Assembly (NCBI GenBank): GCA_964423195.1
Contig: CAYRDY010000089.1
Span: 1 to 8,188 of the forward strand
Length of the DNA: 8,188 bases
DNA from: CAKRHR01 sp964423195
GTDB taxonomy: Bacteria; Bacillota; Clostridia; Lachnospirales; Lachnospiraceae
Direction of reading: 5' to 3'
A program made the position numbers and the translations under genes. The notes below the pieces were generated by a model that saw only the letters and a program-made list of their open reading frames with translations, did no database searches and was not told the DNA's origin. Shown piece by piece: positions 5,137 to 8,188 of the stretch (positions are counted from its first letter, which is position 1; the number at the start of each line of letters is the position of its first letter).

Positions 5137-7329
5137 ATGAGTATTGTTTATCACGAGGCGGAGAAAATTTTTCAGATCAATACCTTGAGGACAAGCTATT
5201 TAATTGCGATTATTGATGATAAGTATCTGGGACATGTCTATTACGGGCGCAGGATGGATGATTTTAAGGGCGCCTATCTGCTACGGACATCGGAGGTGCC
5301 GTATGTGCCGTCTGAGAATAAGCGGGATAAGGCCGCATTTGCCGACAGGTTCTTCTATGAATATCCGACCTGGGGCGTGGGCGACTACAGGGAGAGCTGC
5401 CTGAATGTCAGAAACAGCGATGGCTATATGGGCTGCGAGCTGTTCTACGACAGCCATCGGATCTATGAGGGAAAGCCGAAACTTGAGGGATTGCCGGCGA
5501 CTTTTTGTAATGAGAGCGGCGGGCAGACGCTGGAGATCACCTGTGTGGATCCCGTCCTGAGCATTCGTGTGATTCTGAGGTACAGCATTTTTAATGACAG
5601 CGACATCATTGCCAGGAGCGTGGAGATCATCAATGACAGCTTGGAGACGCTGCACATTGAAAAGATACTCAGCGCCTGCCTGGATATGGACAATGAGGAT
5701 TATGAGCTGCTGATGCTCAACGGTTCGTGGGCCAGGGAGCGTCATATTTCCAGAAGGTCGCTCGCCTACGGCAGGCATGGCCTGGCATCCCTGCGCGGGA
5801 TGTCCAGCCATCAGGAGCAGCCCTTTATGGCGCTCATTTCGCCGGGAACCAATCAGTCGATGGGCGAGGTCTATGCGATGCACTTTGTCTATTCCGGCAA
5901 TTTCATGGCCCTGACAGAAATCGGGCAGTATGACAATGTGCGGATGGTCATGGGCATCAATCCGGAGGGATTCAACTGGGTGCTCGACGCGGGGATGCAT
6001 TTTCAGGCGCCGGAGGTGCTGCTCAACTATTCCGCCGAGGGCCTCTGCCGGATGACGCACACCTTCCACGACGTCTACCGCGGCCACCTGATCCGCAGCC
6101 CGTATCTGTACAAACCGCGGCCGATCCTGATCAACAACTGGGAGGCCACCTATTTTGATTTCGATTCGGACAAACTGATCGAGATTGCCAGAGAGGCGAA
6201 AAAGCACGGCATCGAGATGCTGGTCATGGATGACGGCTGGTTTGGCAGGCGAAATGACGACAACAGTTCCCTAGGCGACTGGTATGCCAATGAGCAGAAG
6301 ATCAAGGGAGGCATCACAAAATTGGCGGATGACATCCGGCATGAGGGACTGCTCTTTGGCATCTGGTTTGAGCCGGAGATGGTGTCGCCGGATTCTGATC
6401 TGTATCGGGCGCATCCGGAGTGGGCCATCGCCATTCCGGGACGGGAGGCCACGCAGGGGCGGTCCCAGTATGTCCTGGATCTCTCACGGCCCGAAGTTGT
6501 GGATTATGCCTATGAGAGCGTGGCGTCGATTTTGCGCAGCGCGGATATCTCCTATGTGAAATGGGATGTGAACCGGCCGATCTGTGATGTCGGCAGCACC
6601 TATCTGGACAGGGATCATCAGGGGGAGCTGATGCACCGCTATATTCTCGGTGTCTACGAGATGCAGGAGCGCCTGGTGACCGAATTTCCGGATCTTCTGC
6701 TTGAGAACTGCGCGGGCGGCGGCGGCCGTTTTGATCCGGGCATGCTCTACTACAGCCCGCAGATCTGGTGCTCTGATAATACGGACGCGATTGAGCGCCT
6801 GGCGATCCAGGAGGGCACGGCCATGCTCTATCCGCTCTCGACGATCGGCGCGCACATCAGCGACAGCCCGAATCACATTGTGGGGAGGAAGACGCCATTT
6901 CTGACCCGCGGCCATGTGGCGCTGTCCGGCACTTTCGGCTACGAGCTCGACATCACGAGGATATCCCCGGCTGATCGGGCGGAGATTCGCCGTCAGACCG
7001 ACAGATACCGCGAGCTGCACTGGATCGTCCGAGAGGGGGATTATTACCGGGTGGCGTCCTATCAGGAAAATCATCTGTACGACTGCTGGCAGATGGTCTC
7101 CAAAAATAAGAGTGATGTACTCATGATTTTCGTCCAGGTGCTCTCTGAGCCGAACCGCAGGAGCTACAAATTGAAGCTCCCCGGACTTGACCCGAAGGGA
7201 CAGTACCGTCTGGTCGGCACCCAGGATGTCTACAGCGGCGAGATGCTGATGTACGGCGGGTTCGTCATCCAGCGCGAGCACGGCGATTTTATCAGCAACG
7301 TCTATCATTTCAGAAAAATATCCGCGTGA
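5137..7329 (+). CDS. GH36 alpha-galactosidase, cytosolic
   Basis: A 730-residue glycoside hydrolase of family 36, which removes terminal alpha-galactose from sugars such as melibiose, raffinose and stachyose with retention of configuration. The length matches tetrameric bacterial GH36 enzymes. Layout by family analogy is an N-terminal beta-sandwich (about 1-330), a TIM barrel (about 330-650) and a C-terminal beta domain. Key motifs are MDDGWFG with Asp365-Asp366; GIWFEPEMVSPDSDLYRAHP; YVKWDVNRP with the nucleophile at Asp477; CAGGGGRFD at 525-533, which lines the galactose pocket; and CSDNTDAIERL with the acid/base at Asp547. All catalytic residues are present. There is no signal peptide, so substrates must be imported by a transporter outside the window. 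Start: ATG at 5137 with AGGAGG six bases upstream; the frame is open back to 5056, but that stretch overlaps the promoter. It is transcribed away from cysK, with no sugar transporter, regulator or other hydrolase beside it. Common symbols (agaA, rafA, melA) are not distinguishable. Confidence 0.95.
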   Translation: MSIVYHEAEKIFQINTLRTSYLIAIIDDKYLGHVYYGRRMDDFKGAYLLRTSEVPYVPSENKRDKAAFADRFFYEYPTWGVGDYRESCLNVRNSDGYMGCELFYDSHRIYEGKPKLEGLPATFCNESGGQTLEITCVDPVLSIRVILRYSIFNDSDIIARSVEIINDSLETLHIEKILSACLDMDNEDYELLMLNGSWARERHISRRSLAYGRHGLASLRGMSSHQEQPFMALISPGTNQSMGEVYAMHFVYSGNFMALTEIGQYDNVRMVMGINPEGFNWVLDAGMHFQAPEVLLNYSAEGLCRMTHTFHDVYRGHLIRSPYLYKPRPILINNWEATYFDFDSDKLIEIAREAKKHGIEMLVMDDGWFGRRNDDNSSLGDWYANEQKIKGGITKLADDIRHEGLLFGIWFEPEMVSPDSDLYRAHPEWAIAIPGREATQGRSQYVLDLSRPEVVDYAYESVASILRSADISYVKWDVNRPICDVGSTYLDRDHQGELMHRYILGVYEMQERLVTEFPDLLLENCAGGGGRFDPGMLYYSPQIWCSDNTDAIERLAIQEGTAMLYPLSTIGAHISDSPNHIVGRKTPFLTRGHVALSGTFGYELDITRISPADRAEIRRQTDRYRELHWIVREGDYYRVASYQENHLYDCWQMVSKNKSDVLMIFVQVLSEPNRRSYKLKLPGLDPKGQYRLVGTQDVYSGEMLMYGGFVIQREHGDFISNVYHFRKISA

Positions 7330-7387
7330 CGCCGGAGCCTGCGCGGTCGGAGATTTTGACAAAATTGCCAATAATTTAAAAAAGATA

Positions 7388-7416
7388 TTGGATATTGTTC
7401 ATTTATGTGGTATCAT
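7388..7416 (+). promoter_or_regulatory. Promoter of fprA
   Basis: TTGGAT (7388-7393), a 17-base spacer ending TGG, and TATCAT (7411-7416) give a promoter with an extended -10. The inferred start near 7423 leaves a leader of about 32 bases. The -35 overlaps a tandem GATATTG repeat (7384-7390 and 7391-7397), which may be incidental. Its presence indicates fprA is transcribed separately from the alpha-galactosidase gene; I see no convincing terminator in 7330-7387. Confidence 0.62.
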
Positions 7417-7454
7417 AATTAAATCAAATCTATGTTAAGGAGGCACAAAAAGTA

Positions 7455-8188
7455 ATGAATAAAGTGACAGATTCGATCATTTATGTCGGCGCCAACGATC
7501 ACGAGGTTGATCTGTTTGAAGGCCAGTATGTCGTGCCGAACGGCATGGCGTACAATTCTTATGTGATCATGGATGACCAGATCGCGGTCATGGACACTAT
7601 CGACCAGTCCAAGACGGAGGAGTGGCTGGAGAATATCGAGGAGGCTCTGGATGGAAGGACGCCGGATTATCTGATCGTCCAGCATATGGAGCCGGATCAC
7701 TCCGCGTCCATCGCGGCATTTGTCGGCAAATATCCGCACGCGACGGTGGTCGGCAACACAAAGACGTTTGTGATGATCGGTCAGTTTTTCCCTGGACTTG
7801 AGATGGCGCATACCCTGGCTGTCAAGGAGGGCGATACCCTGTCCCTCGGCGAGCACACGCTCAATTTTGTGTTCGCGCCGATGGTTCACTGGCCGGAGGT
7901 CATGATGACTTATGAATCCAGCGAGAAAATTTTGTTCTCCGCGGATGGCTTCGGAAAATTCGGCGCCCTGGACGCCGATGAGGATTGGGCTTGCGAGGCC
8001 AGGAGATACTATTTCGGCATCGTCGGCAAATACGGCAAACAGGTGCAGAATGTCCTCAAAAAAGCGGCTGGACTTGAGATCTCAAAGATTTGCCCTCTGC
8101 ACGGGCCGATCCTGACGGAGAATCTCGGATATTATCTCGATCTGTATGATACCAGGTCAGATTACAGGCCGGAGAGTGACGGGGTCTG
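7455..8188 (+). CDS. fprA: Flavodiiron protein (A-type flavoprotein FprA), N-terminal part
   Basis: The frame is open from ATG at 7455 to the window edge, giving 244 residues and no stop; the family is about 400 residues. This part is the metallo-beta-lactamase-like diiron domain. The iron ligands are all visible: the H-x-E-x-D-H motif in QHMEPDHS (His77, Glu79, Asp81, with His82), His145 in APMVHWPE, Asp164 in FSADGFGKFG and His216 in CPLHGP. The C-terminal flavodoxin-like FMN domain should follow beyond the window. Such proteins take electrons from rubredoxin or F420H2-type donors and reduce O2 to water, or NO to N2O, in the cytoplasm of anaerobes, protecting them from oxidative or nitrosative stress. 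Start: AAGGAGG at 7437-7443, eleven bases before the ATG. It has its own promoter. No rubredoxin or peroxide-defence gene is visible upstream. O2 versus NO preference cannot be read from the sequence. Confidence 0.95.
   Translation, partial: MNKVTDSIIYVGANDHEVDLFEGQYVVPNGMAYNSYVIMDDQIAVMDTIDQSKTEEWLENIEEALDGRTPDYLIVQHMEPDHSASIAAFVGKYPHATVVGNTKTFVMIGQFFPGLEMAHTLAVKEGDTLSLGEHTLNFVFAPMVHWPEVMMTYESSEKILFSADGFGKFGALDADEDWACEARRYYFGIVGKYGKQVQNVLKKAAGLEISKICPLHGPILTENLGYYLDLYDTRSDYRPESDGV

Noticed and set aside
5281..6207. A long open frame on the minus strand opposite the alpha-galactosidase (308 codons).
   Set aside because: It is a shadow of a GC-rich gene; it has no family features and lies wholly inside a well-supported coding sequence. 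The same applies to 6484-7371 minus, 2288-2881 plus and 7419-7889 minus.
7330..7387. A terminator after the alpha-galactosidase gene.
   Set aside because: Only imperfect GC-rich pairings and a 5-bp A/T stem (ATTTT/AAAAT, 7353-7365) are visible, with no stem plus T-run.

Overview
The window looks like chromosomal DNA of a Gram-positive anaerobe, most likely a Clostridia/Lachnospiraceae-type firmicute. This is inferred from strong GGAGG ribosome binding sites, consensus TTGACA/TATAAT promoters, a flavodiiron protein of the anaerobe type, a cytosolic GH36 alpha-galactosidase and a MttB-superfamily methyltransferase. Genes are about 55-60% GC. The first 84 bases are only about 31% GC by hand count and may belong to a different compositional block. 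No IS element, tRNA, rRNA or CRISPR array was seen.

Layout. At the left edge (1-84, minus) is the first 28 codons of a small unidentified gene, with a near-perfect promoter that carries an operator-like dyad. From 3685 down to 246 (minus) runs a three-gene operon: a MttB-superfamily (COG5598) methyltransferase with no in-frame amber codon, a small two-helix membrane protein with a long hydrophilic tail, and an SSS-family Na+/solute symporter that overlaps it by 7 bases. The 314-base gap 3686-3999 holds a candidate extended -10 promoter for this operon, a 15-bp palindrome, two further dyads, and a 50-base hairpin that probably terminates the next gene, cysK (4932-4000, minus). cysK has a textbook promoter. 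The intergenic region 4933-5136 is divergent: to its right, on the plus strand, lie a GH36 alpha-galactosidase (5137-7329) and the first 244 codons of the flavodiiron protein FprA (7455 to the window edge), each with its own recognisable promoter.

How the genes may work together. Only the three-gene minus-strand operon looks like a functional unit. The symporter and its small partner would import a compound, and the MttB homologue would transfer a methyl group from it, probably from a quaternary or methylated amine, to a corrinoid protein. No corrinoid protein, corrinoid:folate methyltransferase or RamA-like reactivase is in the window, so those partners must be elsewhere or the enzyme does something else. 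cysK (cysteine synthesis), the alpha-galactosidase (alpha-galactoside hydrolysis) and fprA (O2/NO reduction) look like independent single-gene units. The most interesting material is the orphan MttB-SSS operon with its dyad-rich control region, and the tandem hairpins between its first two genes.
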